From: Actinacidiphila oryziradicis
GTDB taxonomy: Bacteria; Actinomycetota; Actinomycetes; Streptomycetales; Streptomycetaceae
Reading direction: 5' to 3'
NCBI RefSeq assembly: GCF_005047355.1
Contig: NZ_SUMC01000001.1
Coordinates: forward strand, 434,001 to 498,000
Length of the DNA stretch: 64,000 bases
The notes beneath the pieces were generated by a model that was given only the letters and a program-made list of their open reading frames with translations, ran no database searches and was not told where the DNA came from. Of the stretch, positions 41,779 to 54,054 are shown in pieces (positions within the stretch are counted from its first letter, which is position 1; every line of letters starts with the position of its first letter). The position numbers were made by a program, and so were the translations under genes.

Positions 41779-41947
41779 GGTTGGGGCGCCGGTAGTGCGT
41801 CTGCCGTAGGGGAGGCATGGTCATGGCCGGCGCCCCGCCGTGTCCGCGTCCCAGTGCGACGTGGTGACCCCAGTCTGGGGCAGCCGAAGTCCGGAACATC
41901 CCGCTCCGGCACAGATCAGTACACCTATAACGTGTTCGCGCCGCTCT

Positions 41948-41969
41948 GTAGGCATACCTACATGCCTAC
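41948..41969. terminator. Hairpin at the 3' end of the LuxR-type regulator gene
   Basis: Perfect 8-bp arms gtaggcat/atgcctac with a 6-nt loop. The inner arm overlaps the TAG stop (41966-41968) of the minus-strand gene. It is less GC-rich than other terminators here; a weak terminator or a stability element. Confidence 0.45.
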
Positions 41970-44263
41970 ATGTCACCGGCGAGTGCGGCGATCTGGGTGC
42001 GGGAAGTGGCACCGAGTTTGGCGAGAATGTGCTCCACATGAGCGTCTGCGGTGCGCTTGGAAATCACCAGCTTCTCGGCGATCTCCCTGTTCGACAGGCC
42101 CTGCACGACAAGCGCCGCCACTTCCCGCTCCCTGCGGGTGAGGCCGTCCGGGCCGCCGGGCCGGTGACCCGGGTCCCGCTCGGCGAGGTGGGTCGGGGTG
42201 TCCGCGTCGGCCAGCACCAGCGCTACTGCGCGGTCCAACGGCAACTGCGTACCTAGTTCGAACAACTGCTCGTAAGTATCACTCCCCAGGGCGGCGCGAG
42301 CGGCGGACTCGGAGCGGTCGTGCTGCCGAAGCAGCGTACGGACCCCGAACATCGGCGTGCCGATCCGGCGCCACAGGGTCTGCGCGGCCCCGAGCATCCA
42401 CGCGGTGCGGGCGTACCGCCGGTCCTGGGCGGCGACCCACGCGAGCGCCTCCGTGCAATGGGCGAGGCCCCAGACCTCGCCCAGCCGGCGCTTCAGCTCC
42501 ATCGCGCTGCGGATCAGCCGGGCGCACTCGGCGCGATCGCTGGCGTCCCAGGCGACGATGCCCTTGATCAGGAGGATATTCGAGGTGATCATGCACTCGC
42601 CCTCGGTGGCGCCGAGGTAGCGCAGCGCCTGGTCGCACATCTCGACCGCGCCCGGGATGTCATCAAGGACCGCCCGCAGGAACGCACCCTGGTAATACGA
42701 GATCACGAGGCCGAGCCGGTCGTCCAGGGCACGCAGCCGGGCATGCGCGTCGTCGAGGTAGCCGGCGGCCCGGTCCGCGTCCCCGTACAGCCCGTGAACA
42801 CCGCCGATATAGCCCAGCGCATAGGCCAGGACGGTCTCGTCGCCCACCTGTTCGGCGGTGCGGCGGGCCTCCTGGAAACGGTCCATCGCCGGTTCCAGAT
42901 CTCCCTGCATCAGGGCGAGGATGCCCGACACGACCAGCGCGTGGGCCCGCCCCGACCCGGGCCGGGGGTGGCGCGACAGCCCCTTGTCGATCCAGTGTCG
43001 GCCCTCGGACAGCAGGCCGGCCGTCTGCCAGAACGCCCACAGCTTGGTGGCCATCACCATCCCGGACAACAGGCCCTCCGGTTCGGCGAAGGCGTACTCC
43101 AGGGCGGCCCGCACATTCGCCCGGTCGCTGTGCAGCGCCTGGTAGAGCGGCACCTGGTCGGCGGTGAGCAGCCGGTCGTAGAACCGCTCGGCGAGCGCCA
43201 CATGGTGATCGCGGTGCCGGCGTCGGCAGGCCGCGGCGTCGCCGGTCTGGACCAGCCACTCGGTACCGTACTGGCGGATGGTGTCGAGCAGGCGGTACCG
43301 GCCGCCTGTGCCGTCGCCACCGTCGACTCTCAGGACGACCGACTTGTCGACCAGCGCGATCAGATGCTCCACGACCTCCTCGGCCGGGAGATCCCCGCCC
43401 GAGCAGACCTGCTCCACGGCCGCCAGGTCGAACGAGCCCGCGAAGACCGACAGCCGGGCCCACAGCAGCCGCTCCTGCGGCGAGCACAGCTCGTGCGACC
43501 AGCCGATCGCCGTACGCAGTGTCTGGTGGCGCGGCAGTGAGGTACGCCGGCCGCCGGTCAGGATCCGGAAACGGTCCTCCAGACGGGCGACCAGGTGCGT
43601 CAGCGGCAGGGCCCGCAGCCGCACCGTCGCCAGCTCTATGGCCAGCGGGATGCCGTCCAGGCGGAGGCAGAGCGCTGTGACGTCGCCCCGGTTGGCGTCA
43701 CTGACCACGAAGCCGGGCACCACGGCCGCCGCCCGGCGGGCGAAAAGCACCACGGCATCCGGCAACGGCAACGGCGGAACCTGGAAGGTGTGCTCACCAG
43801 GCACGTCCAGCGGCTGCCTGCTGGTGGCCAGCACGCTCACCCGGGGCGCCTCCCGGAGCACCACATCGGCGAACATCGCGCACGCGTCCACCAGGTGCTC
43901 ACAGGTGTCCAGCACGATCAGCAGATGCTTGTCCCGCAGATACTCCACCACATCGTCCAGCGGCGGCCGTGCCGCCTGCCCCGGCACTCCCAGCACCATG
44001 GCCAGACAGTGCGGCAACAGCTCCGGGTCCCGCAGCTCCGACAGCTCGGCCAGCACCACCCCGTCGGCGTAGCTCTGTCTCAGATCGGCCGCCGTCCGCA
44101 ACGCCACCCGGCTCTTGCCCACCCCGCCAGGACCCGCGAGCGTCACCAGCCGGGCCTGCCCCAGCATCGCCCGTACCCGGGTGAGTTCCTCACCTCTTCC
44201 GATCAACTCGGTCACTTCCGCCGGGAGTTCCCCACCACGCCGCCCACTGAAGCCGAGTGCCAT
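41966..44263 (-). CDS. LuxR-family regulator with STAND/AfsR-type ATPase
   Basis: A 765-residue signal-transduction ATPase. The N-terminal nucleotide-binding domain has Walker A AGPGGVGKSR (about residues 44-53) and Walker B LLIVLDTCEHLVDACAMF (about 114-131), plus a winged-helix-like region (SHELCSPQERLLWARLSVFA). A tetratricopeptide-like helical sensor follows (about 400-680), and a C-terminal LuxR helix-turn-helix: LTRREREVAALVVQGLSNRE then IAEKLVISKRTADAHVEHIL. Start ATG 44263. It is a stand-alone regulator with unknown target and trigger; no SARP domain is present. Confidence 0.92.
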   Translation of the reverse strand: MALGFSGRRGGELPAEVTELIGRGEELTRVRAMLGQARLVTLAGPGGVGKSRVALRTAADLRQSYADGVVLAELSELRDPELLPHCLAMVLGVPGQAARPPLDDVVEYLRDKHLLIVLDTCEHLVDACAMFADVVLREAPRVSVLATSRQPLDVPGEHTFQVPPLPLPDAVVLFARRAAAVVPGFVVSDANRGDVTALCLRLDGIPLAIELATVRLRALPLTHLVARLEDRFRILTGGRRTSLPRHQTLRTAIGWSHELCSPQERLLWARLSVFAGSFDLAAVEQVCSGGDLPAEEVVEHLIALVDKSVVLRVDGGDGTGGRYRLLDTIRQYGTEWLVQTGDAAACRRRHRDHHVALAERFYDRLLTADQVPLYQALHSDRANVRAALEYAFAEPEGLLSGMVMATKLWAFWQTAGLLSEGRHWIDKGLSRHPRPGSGRAHALVVSGILALMQGDLEPAMDRFQEARRTAEQVGDETVLAYALGYIGGVHGLYGDADRAAGYLDDAHARLRALDDRLGLVISYYQGAFLRAVLDDIPGAVEMCDQALRYLGATEGECMITSNILLIKGIVAWDASDRAECARLIRSAMELKRRLGEVWGLAHCTEALAWVAAQDRRYARTAWMLGAAQTLWRRIGTPMFGVRTLLRQHDRSESAARAALGSDTYEQLFELGTQLPLDRAVALVLADADTPTHLAERDPGHRPGGPDGLTRREREVAALVVQGLSNREIAEKLVISKRTADAHVEHILAKLGATSRTQIAALAGDM

Positions 44264-44386
44264 GCATCACAGCGTACGCAGGCTGCTACACGAGGTGAAC
44301 AATGTCGTTGAATTACCCATGCATTTACGCCGCGCCCTTCCCCGCATTCCCCGCGCCCCAGCCGGCAAGGCCGCCTCGGGCGCAGG

Positions 44387-45040
44387 TCAGAACACCAGTT
44401 GCTCCGCCGCCAGCACCGCCTCCGCCAGGGTGTCCACCACCGGCACCCCCGCTGCCTCCAGGCTCGTCCTGCAGTGCGAGCCCCCCGTGTACAGCACCGC
44501 GTGGGCCCCCGCGCGCCCGGCCGCCACCGCGTCGTCCACCGCGTCCCCGATCACCACCACGCTGCGCGGATCCACTCCCTCTATCGCCGCCAGATGCCGC
44601 ACCATCTGCTCCGTCTTCCCTCCGTGCGACGCGCCGACGCGCCCGTCCACCCGTACGAAGTGCTCCTCGATGCCATACATCCGGACAATGGGCACCAACT
44701 GCTCATGCGGGGCCAACGAGCACAACGACTGCGTCAGCCCCGCCGCTCTGCGCTGCGCCAGCAACTCCGCCGCGCCCTCCGTGAGGCCGCAGGTGCCGGC
44801 GAGCGTCCAGTAGTGGCGGTGGAATATCTCATCCATCACCCCCCACTCGGCCTCTGTCGGCAGCCGCCCCATCAGCCGCTCATAGAACTTCGGCACCGGC
44901 ACGCAGTACAGCTCCCGATACCGCTCCAGCGTGATCCGTGGGAGGCCTATTTCGGCGAACGAGGCGTTCGTCGCCTCGAGCACGGCGTCAATGTCATGGA
45001 GCAGCGTGCCGTTCCAGTCCCACACAAGATGAGCGTTCAC
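44387..45040 (-). CDS. HAD-superfamily hydrolase
   Basis: A 217-residue haloacid-dehalogenase-type phosphatase. Motif I is VWDWNGTLLHD, where the usual second Asp is Asn. A helical cap follows (about residues 15-80). Motif III Lys is in HGGKTEQM and motif IV is GDAVDDAVAAGRAG. The DWNGTL variant is a known Streptomyces subgroup, so the Asn may be tolerated. GTG 45040 follows a gcgggg Shine-Dalgarno; ATG 45070 is a weaker alternative. Substrate unknown. Confidence 0.88.
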   Translation of the reverse strand: MNAHLVWDWNGTLLHDIDAVLEATNASFAEIGLPRITLERYRELYCVPVPKFYERLMGRLPTEAEWGVMDEIFHRHYWTLAGTCGLTEGAAELLAQRRAAGLTQSLCSLAPHEQLVPIVRMYGIEEHFVRVDGRVGASHGGKTEQMVRHLAAIEGVDPRSVVVIGDAVDDAVAAGRAGAHAVLYTGGSHCRTSLEAAGVPVVDTLAEAVLAAEQLVF

Positions 45041-45148
45041 ACCCCGCACCGTACCCACCACCACCGACATTCCGACAGACCCCGAGGTGGAGCAGGGCTC
45101 GCGGACCCCGACCGCTCCCCCTCCGCGCGGGCGTACCCGATCAGGCGA

Positions 45149-45655
45149 TCAGGCGATCAGACCGGGGATCTCCTGCGTCGCGTACCAGAGCAACTCATGG
45201 TCCTCCGCGCCGTCGACGACAAAGCGCGCGTCGTCATCCCCGAGATCCGCCGCACCCAGCACGTCCGCGGCCGCTGCCACATCCCCCTCCGCGCCGGAGG
45301 CGTCGACATGGACGGCAGCGGCCTTCGCGAGCGGCGCGGGCCCGGTCAGCCGGACCTCTCCGAGCGCCGAGGCGTCGAGGCCGCGGTCCGGATCGTAGGC
45401 GACGGCCGTGTCCGCCACATCCACGGCGACGACCACGCGCCGCCGGGGCGCGCCCGGGTCCGTGGCGAGCAGCCGCAGGGACGCCTGCGCGGCCCGAGTG
45501 AGCGCGGCGTACTCCAGCTCTTCGATGTCGTCGGAGACATACCACTCACGCAGCGCCGGGGTCACCGCGTAGGCATCGATCGGCGCCGGGCCCAGCTCCC
45601 CGGATTTGTGTGCTTCGGCAAGGCCGGGAAGGGTTGTGGGGATATAGACGCGCAT
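45149..45655 (-). CDS. DUF6912 family protein
   Basis: A 168-residue soluble protein that starts MRVYIPTTLPGLAEAHKSGE and includes YAVTPALREWYVSDDIEELE. This N-terminus is typical of actinobacterial DUF6912 proteins, which have no known activity. The rest is Ala/Asp-rich with a conserved-looking RRVVVAVDVADTA strand and a WYATQEIP end. ATG 45655 was chosen because the motif starts there; an upstream in-frame Met pair adds eight non-conserved residues. Its neighbours (HAD phosphatase, Rv3235-type protein) give no clear pathway. Confidence 0.75.
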   Translation of the reverse strand: MRVYIPTTLPGLAEAHKSGELGPAPIDAYAVTPALREWYVSDDIEELEYAALTRAAQASLRLLATDPGAPRRRVVVAVDVADTAVAYDPDRGLDASALGEVRLTGPAPLAKAAAVHVDASGAEGDVAAAADVLGAADLGDDDARFVVDGAEDHELLWYATQEIPGLIA

Positions 45656-45816
45656 GGCTGTCAGCATACGTGCGTACATGCGGCACCACGCTGATAGGTG
45701 AACTCCGGTGTCCCGGGCGTTCCCTCCCGCGGGCCGTTGTCCGGCGCCGCCTGGCTCCGTAGAACCGCGTTACCGGCCGGTAAGGCCGAGGTTCACCGAG
45801 CCACGGGGGTACGACC

Positions 45817-46239
45817 ATGTCCGGAAGGACAGTCACCACAGTCACGACGGTCCCGAAGCGCAGCCGCCACGATCACCGGCGGCCGCCGGGGCCGGCGAGG
45901 ACCAGGACCGCGCCGTCCAGCGTGCCGCCGCACGTCTTTTTCGCCACCCGGCTGCTGGACGTGCTCACCGGCCGCAGGCCGATCACCTGCCTGGCGGGGC
46001 ATGTGCCCGCCGCGATGTACGACCGGTTGTGGGAGCTGCTCAGCGCCCGCGGAGACTGGCGGGAAATGGTCCGCGGGCACATCCCGCACGTAAAGCGCTG
46101 CCTGTACTCGCTCACCCACGACGACGCGCTCGAAGTGACCGCCGTCGTCACTCTGGCCCCGGACCGGATCCGCGCCATCGCCTTCCGTCTCGAACGCGGC
46201 ACCGACGGCTGGCGCTGCACCGCGGCGGAGGCGCACTGA
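45817..46239 (+). CDS. Rv3235-family protein
   Basis: A 140-residue protein. After a basic, disordered N-terminus (about 40 residues) a compact domain contains FFATRLLDVLTGRRPITCLA, GHVPAAMYDRLWELL and FRLERGTDGWRCTAAEAH. This pattern, and the location just upstream of secA, match the Rv3235 family of actinobacteria, which is of unknown function and reliably linked to secA. The gene converges on secA and shares a terminator. Start ATG 45817; the conserved domain begins later, so the true start could be internal. Confidence 0.8.
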   Translation: MSGRTVTTVTTVPKRSRHDHRRPPGPARTRTAPSSVPPHVFFATRLLDVLTGRRPITCLAGHVPAAMYDRLWELLSARGDWREMVRGHIPHVKRCLYSLTHDDALEVTAVVTLAPDRIRAIAFRLERGTDGWRCTAAEAH

Positions 46240-46296
46240 CCGAGGAAGCAAGCACAGGCAGCGCGGGAGCAAGCGGGAGCACAGGAGCAAGCAGAA

Positions 46297-46341
46297 ACAC
46301 GGCGGGGCCGGGCCCCAAGAAGGAACCCGGCCCCGCCGTGT
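46297..46341. terminator. Bidirectional terminator for secA and the Rv3235-type gene
   Basis: Perfect 16-bp arms (46297-46312 with 46326-46341), core ggcggggccggg, and a 13-nt loop, 10 bp beyond the secA stop. The minus strand continues into TTTCTG. Confidence 0.85.
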
Positions 46342-46351
46342 GCTCCGCGCG

Positions 46352-49177
<2,826 letters not shown>

Positions 49178-49371
49178 GTAGGCTGGCTCCTTGCCGGTCG
49201 GGCCCAGATTCGCTGGCGCTGGGCGCAGCAGGGTGTACCCCGCTGCAACGGCCATCGTAAGCGAGGACCCCGCCCTGCCGGGAGGTCCGTCAACACACCG
49301 GTGGGTCTCAACCCGGACAGCAAGGGAAATCCCTTTCTCCGGAGGCACCCCCCTCAGGGATACTCCGGGGC

Positions 49372-49962
49372 ATGGAGCCGACGACCCTCACCACCGAGCG
49401 GCTGGTGCTGCGCCCCTTCGGGCCGGCCGACACGGAGGCCCTGTACGCCGCCTGCCAGGACCCGGAGATCCCGCGCTGGACCCCCGTGCCGTCCCCGTAC
49501 ACGAAAGAGCACGCGGCGGCGTTCGTGGCGCAGACCTGTCCGGACGGCTGGCGCGACGACAGGCGGTACAACTTCGCCGTCACGGCCAAGGACGACGGGC
49601 GGCTGGTGGGGTGTATGGGCCTGGTGCGGCTTGAGCTGCTGCGGGCTCCGGAGCGGCAGGCGGAGCTCGGCTACTGGACGGTCAAGGAAGCGAGGCGCCG
49701 AGGCTATACGGCGGAGGCGGCGTCGGCCGTGACCCGCTGGGCGTTCGGGGAACTGGGTGTGGAGCGGCTGGAGTGGGTGGCGGAGGCCGGAAACACCGGG
49801 TCGCGGGCGGTGGCGCTGAAGACGGGGTTCCGGATGGAGGGCACCCTCCGCGCGAAGCTCGTCAGCAACGGAACCCGGCGCGACATGTGGGCCGGCTCGC
49901 TGCTCCCTTCCGACCTGGGGCTGCCGTCCGGGACGGTGTATCTGCCGCTGGCCGGCTCCTGA
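49372..49962 (+). CDS. GNAT acetyltransferase (RimJ/RimL-like)
   Basis: A 196-residue acyl-CoA N-acyltransferase. It begins [20 protein letters not shown] and has the GNAT core [20 protein letters not shown], whose RRGYT segment supplies the acetyl-CoA pyrophosphate loop. [20 protein letters not shown] gives the Asn-containing C-terminal motif. This pattern is that of N-terminal or antibiotic-type acetyltransferases; substrate unknown. Start ATG 49372. It is divergent from secA with a 194-bp spacer and is followed 37 bp later by the glycosylase-like gene. Confidence 0.9.
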   Translation: MEPTTLTTERLVLRPFGPADTEALYAACQDPEIPRWTPVPSPYTKEHAAAFVAQTCPDGWRDDRRYNFAVTAKDDGRLVGCMGLVRLELLRAPERQAELGYWTVKEARRRGYTAEAASAVTRWAFGELGVERLEWVAEAGNTGSRAVALKTGFRMEGTLRAKLVSNGTRRDMWAGSLLPSDLGLPSGTVYLPLAGS

Positions 49963-49999
49963 CGCCGCGCTGTCAGAGCCTCGTCCTACGCTGACCGTC

Positions 50000-51226
50000 A
50001 TGACTGTGACCCCGCCCCCGCCATCCGCGGCATCCGCGCCATCCGCTCCGTCCTCGCTGCTTGCGCTGTCCGCGCTGTCCGCCGACGAGGCCCGCCGGAT
50101 AGCGCTGCGCGCGCAGGGGCTGCTCGGCGCGCCGGACCGCAGGGGCGGGGTACGGGGCGTGCTGCGACACCTGGGCGCGGTGCAGCTCGACACGATCTCG
50201 GTCCTGGCACGCTCGCACGAGCTGATTCCGTACGCACGGCTGGGCGCGGTAGGGCGTGACGCCGTGGAGTCGGCCTACTGGACCGAGACGCATGCCTTTG
50301 AGTACTGGTCGCACGCGGCATGCATCCTTCCGATCGAGGAGTGGCCGCACTTCGCCTTCCGGCGCCGCGCCTACCGCTCCCGGCCGCACTGGTACCACGA
50401 CCTCCCGGACGGGGTGTACGACACCGTCATCAAGCAGCTGCGCACCGAGGGCCCGCTGACCGCGACCGAGCTCGGCGGGGCGAAGAACGGCGGCGAGTGG
50501 TGGGACTGGTCGGCCACCAAGGTCGCGGTCGAGCGGGCACTGATGTACGGCGAGGTGGTCTGTACCGGGCGCCGCAGCTGGAAGAGGGTCTACGACCTCG
50601 CCGAGCGCGCCGTCCCCGACACCCTGCTGCACGACGACCTCGATGACGCCGAATGCGTACGCAGGCTGGTCGCCCAGGCCGGTGCCGCGATGGGAGTCGC
50701 GACCCGGGCTGACCTGGCCGACTACCACCGCCTCAGAACCGAGCAGGTCGACGCGGTGATCGCCGACTCGGGACTGGTGCCGGTCGAGGTCGAGGGATGG
50801 GGAAAGCCCGCCTGGGCCGATCCGGCGGCACTGGCCGACCCGCCGCGCGGCCGGCACCGTACGACGCTGCTGTCGCCCTTCGACTCCCTGGTCTGGGACC
50901 GGCCGCGCACCGAACGGATCTTCGGATTCACGCACCGCCTCGAGGCGTACGTCCCCAAGCCGAAGCGCGTTCACGGCTACTTCGCGATGCCGCTGCTGGC
51001 CGGCGGCAGGCTGCTCGGCCGGGTGGACCCGGCCCGGGAGGGGCGGACGCTGGTCGCCAGGCAGGTATCGCTGCAGACCCCCAAGGCCGTCGAGCCCATG
51101 GCCCAGGCCCTCGCCGAGGCCGCTGACTGGGTCGGCTGCACCGAGGTACGGGTCGAGCTTGTGGTACAGACCGAGCTGCGCGCTCCACTCGTAGCGGCGC
51201 TCAACCGTGCCCACGACCGTCGCTGA
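50000..51226 (+). CDS. YcaQ/AlkX-type crosslink-repair DNA glycosylase (HTH_42)
   Basis: A 408-residue winged-helix protein. The catalytic-type QLD motif is in LGAVQLDTISVLARSHEL (about residues 58-75). HAFEYWSHAACILPIEEWP and the C-terminal LLSPFDSLVWDRPRTERIFG are typical of the YcaQ/AlkX family, which unhooks interstrand crosslinks and bulky alkyl adducts; in Streptomyces some members protect against the host's own genotoxin. The N-terminal 20 residues are Pro/Ser/Ala low complexity from 9-bp repeats, so translation may start further in. No toxin biosynthesis genes are near, so general repair is likely. Confidence 0.88.
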   Translation: MTVTPPPPSAASAPSAPSSLLALSALSADEARRIALRAQGLLGAPDRRGGVRGVLRHLGAVQLDTISVLARSHELIPYARLGAVGRDAVESAYWTETHAFEYWSHAACILPIEEWPHFAFRRRAYRSRPHWYHDLPDGVYDTVIKQLRTEGPLTATELGGAKNGGEWWDWSATKVAVERALMYGEVVCTGRRSWKRVYDLAERAVPDTLLHDDLDDAECVRRLVAQAGAAMGVATRADLADYHRLRTEQVDAVIADSGLVPVEVEGWGKPAWADPAALADPPRGRHRTTLLSPFDSLVWDRPRTERIFGFTHRLEAYVPKPKRVHGYFAMPLLAGGRLLGRVDPAREGRTLVARQVSLQTPKAVEPMAQALAEAADWVGCTEVRVELVVQTELRAPLVAALNRAHDRR

Positions 51227-51246
51227 CGGCCGCCTGGTCTCGACGG

Positions 51247-51966
51247 CTACCTGATCTCCAGGATCTTCTCGCGCATCGCGTACACCACCGCCTCCATCCT
51301 GGAGTGCAGCTGAAGCTTCTCCAGGATGTTGCGCACATGGTTCTTCACGGTGTTCTCGCTGATGAAGAGCTCCTTGGCGATGTCCCGGTTGTTCATCCCG
51401 GTGGCGACGAGCTTGAGCACCTCCAGCTCGCGATCGGTCAGCTTGGGAGCCGGCACCAGCCGCCGCTCGTCCGTGCGCTGGATCATCGACTTGAACTCGG
51501 TGAGCAGCTTGGACGCCATGGACGGGCTGATCTGCGACTGGCCGTCGGCGACGGCGCGAATCGCGGTGGCGACCTCGTCCGTCGAGATCTCCTTCAGCAG
51601 ATAGCCGGTGGCCCCGGCCTTGATCGCCTCGTAGAGGTCGGCCTCTTCATCGCTTATCGTCAGCATGATGATCTTGGCGCTCGGGGCCACCTCCTTGATG
51701 GAGGTACAGGCCTCGATGCCGCCCCGCCTGGGCATCCGGACATCCATCAGAACGATGTCGGGCAGCAGATCGGCGGCCTTGTCCACCGCTTCCGCCCCGT
51801 CTCCCGCCTCGCCGACGACCTGGATGTCGTCCTCCTGCGCGAGGACGATCTCCAGCCCACGCCGGAAGAGCGCGTGGTCGTCGACCACCAGGACGCGAAT
51901 AGGCTCGGGCACGATCGTTTCCCGGCCTGCGTCACCGACGGCCGCAGGCTCGAAGCTGTCCGGCAT
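51247..51966 (-). CDS. NarL/FixJ-type response regulator (orphan)
   Basis: A 239-residue two-component regulator. The receiver has acidic pair VVDDH (about 28-32), phosphoacceptor D75 in LMDVRMPRRGG, and Lys in GYLLKE. The LuxR-type helix-turn-helix reads LTDRELEVLKLVATGMNNRD then IAKELFISENTVKNHVRNIL. ATG 51966 was taken because upstream codons add unrelated residues. No histidine kinase is adjacent. It lies between the YcaQ-type gene (convergent) and hpf, whose terminator precedes it. Its conserved place beside hpf suggests a growth or stress role. Confidence 0.93.
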   Translation of the reverse strand: MPDSFEPAAVGDAGRETIVPEPIRVLVVDDHALFRRGLEIVLAQEDDIQVVGEAGDGAEAVDKAADLLPDIVLMDVRMPRRGGIEACTSIKEVAPSAKIIMLTISDEEADLYEAIKAGATGYLLKEISTDEVATAIRAVADGQSQISPSMASKLLTEFKSMIQRTDERRLVPAPKLTDRELEVLKLVATGMNNRDIAKELFISENTVKNHVRNILEKLQLHSRMEAVVYAMREKILEIR

Positions 51967-52084
51967 CGGTTCTTCCCCCCAATGGGCCAGTGCCTCCGTC
52001 AGCTGCACTCGTTCGTGCTACGCCAACCAGAGGCTGCAGCCCGTATGTTGGCTGCCGTTCCATGATTTCACGCCCAGGCACGGT

Positions 52085-52121
52085 GTGGCGCCCCCGGGCG
52101 AAACAGGCCCAGGGGCGCCAC
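52085..52121 (-). terminator. Terminator after hpf
   Basis: Perfect 10-bp arms gtggcgcccc/ggggcgccac with a 17-nt loop, starting 11 bp beyond the hpf stop on the minus strand and upstream of the response regulator gene. Confidence 0.75.
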
Positions 52122-52132
52122 CGGCGCGTCTG

Positions 52133-52813
52133 CTACCGGCTCAGGGCTCCGCCGGCGCCGGCGGGCGCTTCCCCGGCGGACGGGTCCGCCTTGAGATGGA
52201 TGACGCCGTAGTCATAGCCGTGCCGCCGGTAGACCACACTCGGTTGTCCGGTGTCGGAGTCGATGAACAGGTAGAAGTCGTGCCCGACCAGCTCCATTTC
52301 GTAGAGCGCCTGGTCGAGCGCGATGGGCGCGGCCGCGTGGGTCTTCTCGCGGACCACCAGCGGCCCTTCGCCCTGGACCTCCATCGAAGCGATTCGGGTA
52401 GTGGGCACCTCGCCACGCGGCTCTCCGTCGGTACGGCTGCCGTTCAGCTCTCCGCCGAGCAGGCCCGCCGTCGCCTCGGCGACGCTGGTGGGGGTGCGGC
52501 TGCCGCCGCGGTGCACCCTGCGCTTGTCGGCCGCCTTGCGCAACCGCGCCTCAAGCTTGCTCACAGCGAGGTCGAGTGCCGCGTACGGGTCCGCCGCCGC
52601 GGCCTCCGCCCTTACCACCGGGCCACGTGTGAGCAGTGTGATCTCCACCCGGTCGCAACGGTCGGCCTGCCGGGGGTTGGGCTCCTTGGAAACCTCGACG
52701 TCCAGGCTGATCACCTTGCCGTCGAGCTTCTGGATCTTCTCCAGCTTCTCGGCCACGTGCTTCCGGAACCGCTCGGGCACCTCGGTCTTGCGGCCCTTGA
52801 CGACGATGTCCAC
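52133..52813 (-). CDS. hpf: Ribosome hibernation-promoting factor, long form
   Basis: A 226-residue long HPF that forms 100S ribosome dimers in stationary phase. The N-terminal YfiA-like beta-alpha domain (DIVVKGRKTEVPERFRKHVA, residues 2-21, to about 105) binds the decoding site. A disordered linker follows, then the C-terminal dimerisation domain with VVREKTHAAAPIALDQALYE and MELVGHDFYLFIDSDTGQPS. GTG 52813 is chosen because the conserved domain begins right there; an upstream start adds 35 unrelated residues. It is expected to be growth-phase or stress controlled. Confidence 0.95.
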   Translation of the reverse strand: MDIVVKGRKTEVPERFRKHVAEKLEKIQKLDGKVISLDVEVSKEPNPRQADRCDRVEITLLTRGPVVRAEAAAADPYAALDLAVSKLEARLRKAADKRRVHRGGSRTPTSVAEATAGLLGGELNGSRTDGEPRGEVPTTRIASMEVQGEGPLVVREKTHAAAPIALDQALYEMELVGHDFYLFIDSDTGQPSVVYRRHGYDYGVIHLKADPSAGEAPAGAGGALSR

Positions 52814-53250
52814 GCAGAACTCCGATCCGGACCGCCCCGCCACGCGGGGCGTATCCCTTGCGCTGAGGCCGGCGGGCACCAGGTCCCGCCCGGCACTGCG
52901 TTCGCTGCTGCCTCGCACTCCCAGAGGCCTCCGGGAGCGGCGAAGCCGCGCCTCTCACCCCCCTCCTCCCCCGCGAGACAGATCGAAACCCCACCAACTC
53001 TGGGTAGATTCCATCCCACCGTCCGAGGAACAGCAGGCGCTGCAATCCCTCACAACCGAACATAGACCCGTAGGACTCAGGGCGGCACCCTCAACGCCGC
53101 TATACCTCCGTTCGGGTGAATACGCGCTTGTTCTACCTGCAACGATGCCTTCGGTTTCGGAGTTCCGTTTCGTCCCAGGGCCAGGGCCTCCTCTCCGTCC
53201 CGGGACGGAGAGGGCTAACGAAAAGGCGAACGAAGAGCTGATCCGCCCTG
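52814..53250. promoter_or_regulatory. hpf upstream region
   Basis: About 437 bp between the hpf GTG and the comF stop, without a supportable gene. It is less GC-rich around 53080-53160 (tataccTccg, gaatacgcgcttgttc), where the hpf promoter probably lies, and there is a small hairpin ccgtcccgggacgg (53191-53204). I cannot assign a sigma factor. Confidence 0.45.
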
Positions 53251-53949
53251 TCATACGCCGAGGCGGCCGCCCTGCGTTTCATCGCGCGGGCCGGCCACCA
53301 CAGCGGCTCCAGCCACCCGCCCGCCGACCGCCTCGACCGCCCGGGCCGCCGCGACCAGCGAAGCGCCCGTGGTCATCAGGTCGTCCACCAGGACCACCGG
53401 TGCGGCCTTCAGCAGCCGCCCGCTCCCGGGCCGGCCCGTCACTGCCCCCGACAGGTTCTCCAGCCGCTCGCGGGCGCTCAGCCCTGACTGGTCCGCAACG
53501 GCCCGCCCCTGCCGCAGCACAGCCGCGGCCCTCGCCCGTATCCCGTCCCGGCGCAGCTCCCGGGCCGCCACCAGCGTGATGCGTCGTATCGCGTCATGCC
53601 CGCGCACCGCGACCGCCCGCCGCGCCGAGGGCACCGGCACGAGCAGCATCACCCCACCGGGCGCCACCGCCCTCACTGCCCCCGCCAGCGCTTCGCCCAG
53701 CGGCCGCGCGAGCCCCGTCACCCCCCGTTCCTTGTGTGCGAGCAGCACCGCCCGCACCTCGTCCGCATACCCGGCCGCCGCCCACACTTCCGGAAGCCCC
53801 TCCGGCACCGGATCCGCCCGCACCTTCCTCACCCCCGCTCCGCACACCGCCGCCCGGCACTCCTCGCACAGCCCGGTCCGCGCCCGACCGCACCCCGCGC
53901 ACTCCGCCGGAAACACCAATCCTGCGATCTCCCGCCACCACCCCCGCAT
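53251..53949 (-). CDS. ComF-type phosphoribosyltransferase-like protein
   Basis: A 232-residue ComF-family protein. An N-terminal Cys cluster (PAECAGCG, then GLCEECRAAVC) forms a zinc-binding region. The phosphoribosyltransferase part has LVPVPSARRAVAVRGHD and the PRPP-loop VVLVDDLMTTGASL (about 193-206). Relatives assist DNA uptake in competent bacteria; in Streptomyces the role is unknown. It follows lpqB by 105 bp on the same strand and may be read from the mtrAB-lpqB transcript. Confidence 0.93.
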   Translation of the reverse strand: MRGWWREIAGLVFPAECAGCGRARTGLCEECRAAVCGAGVRKVRADPVPEGLPEVWAAAGYADEVRAVLLAHKERGVTGLARPLGEALAGAVRAVAPGGVMLLVPVPSARRAVAVRGHDAIRRITLVAARELRRDGIRARAAAVLRQGRAVADQSGLSARERLENLSGAVTGRPGSGRLLKAAPVVLVDDLMTTGASLVAAARAVEAVGGRVAGAAVVAGPRDETQGGRLGV

Positions 53950-54054
53950 GGATCAACCATGCCCTGGGCTCGCCGGGGGCGCCAGGGGGGTCGGAGAGCC
54001 TGTGGATAACTCTCGCTCCCTGCCCGGAGCGGCCCCCGGGAGAGTGCGGGACCG

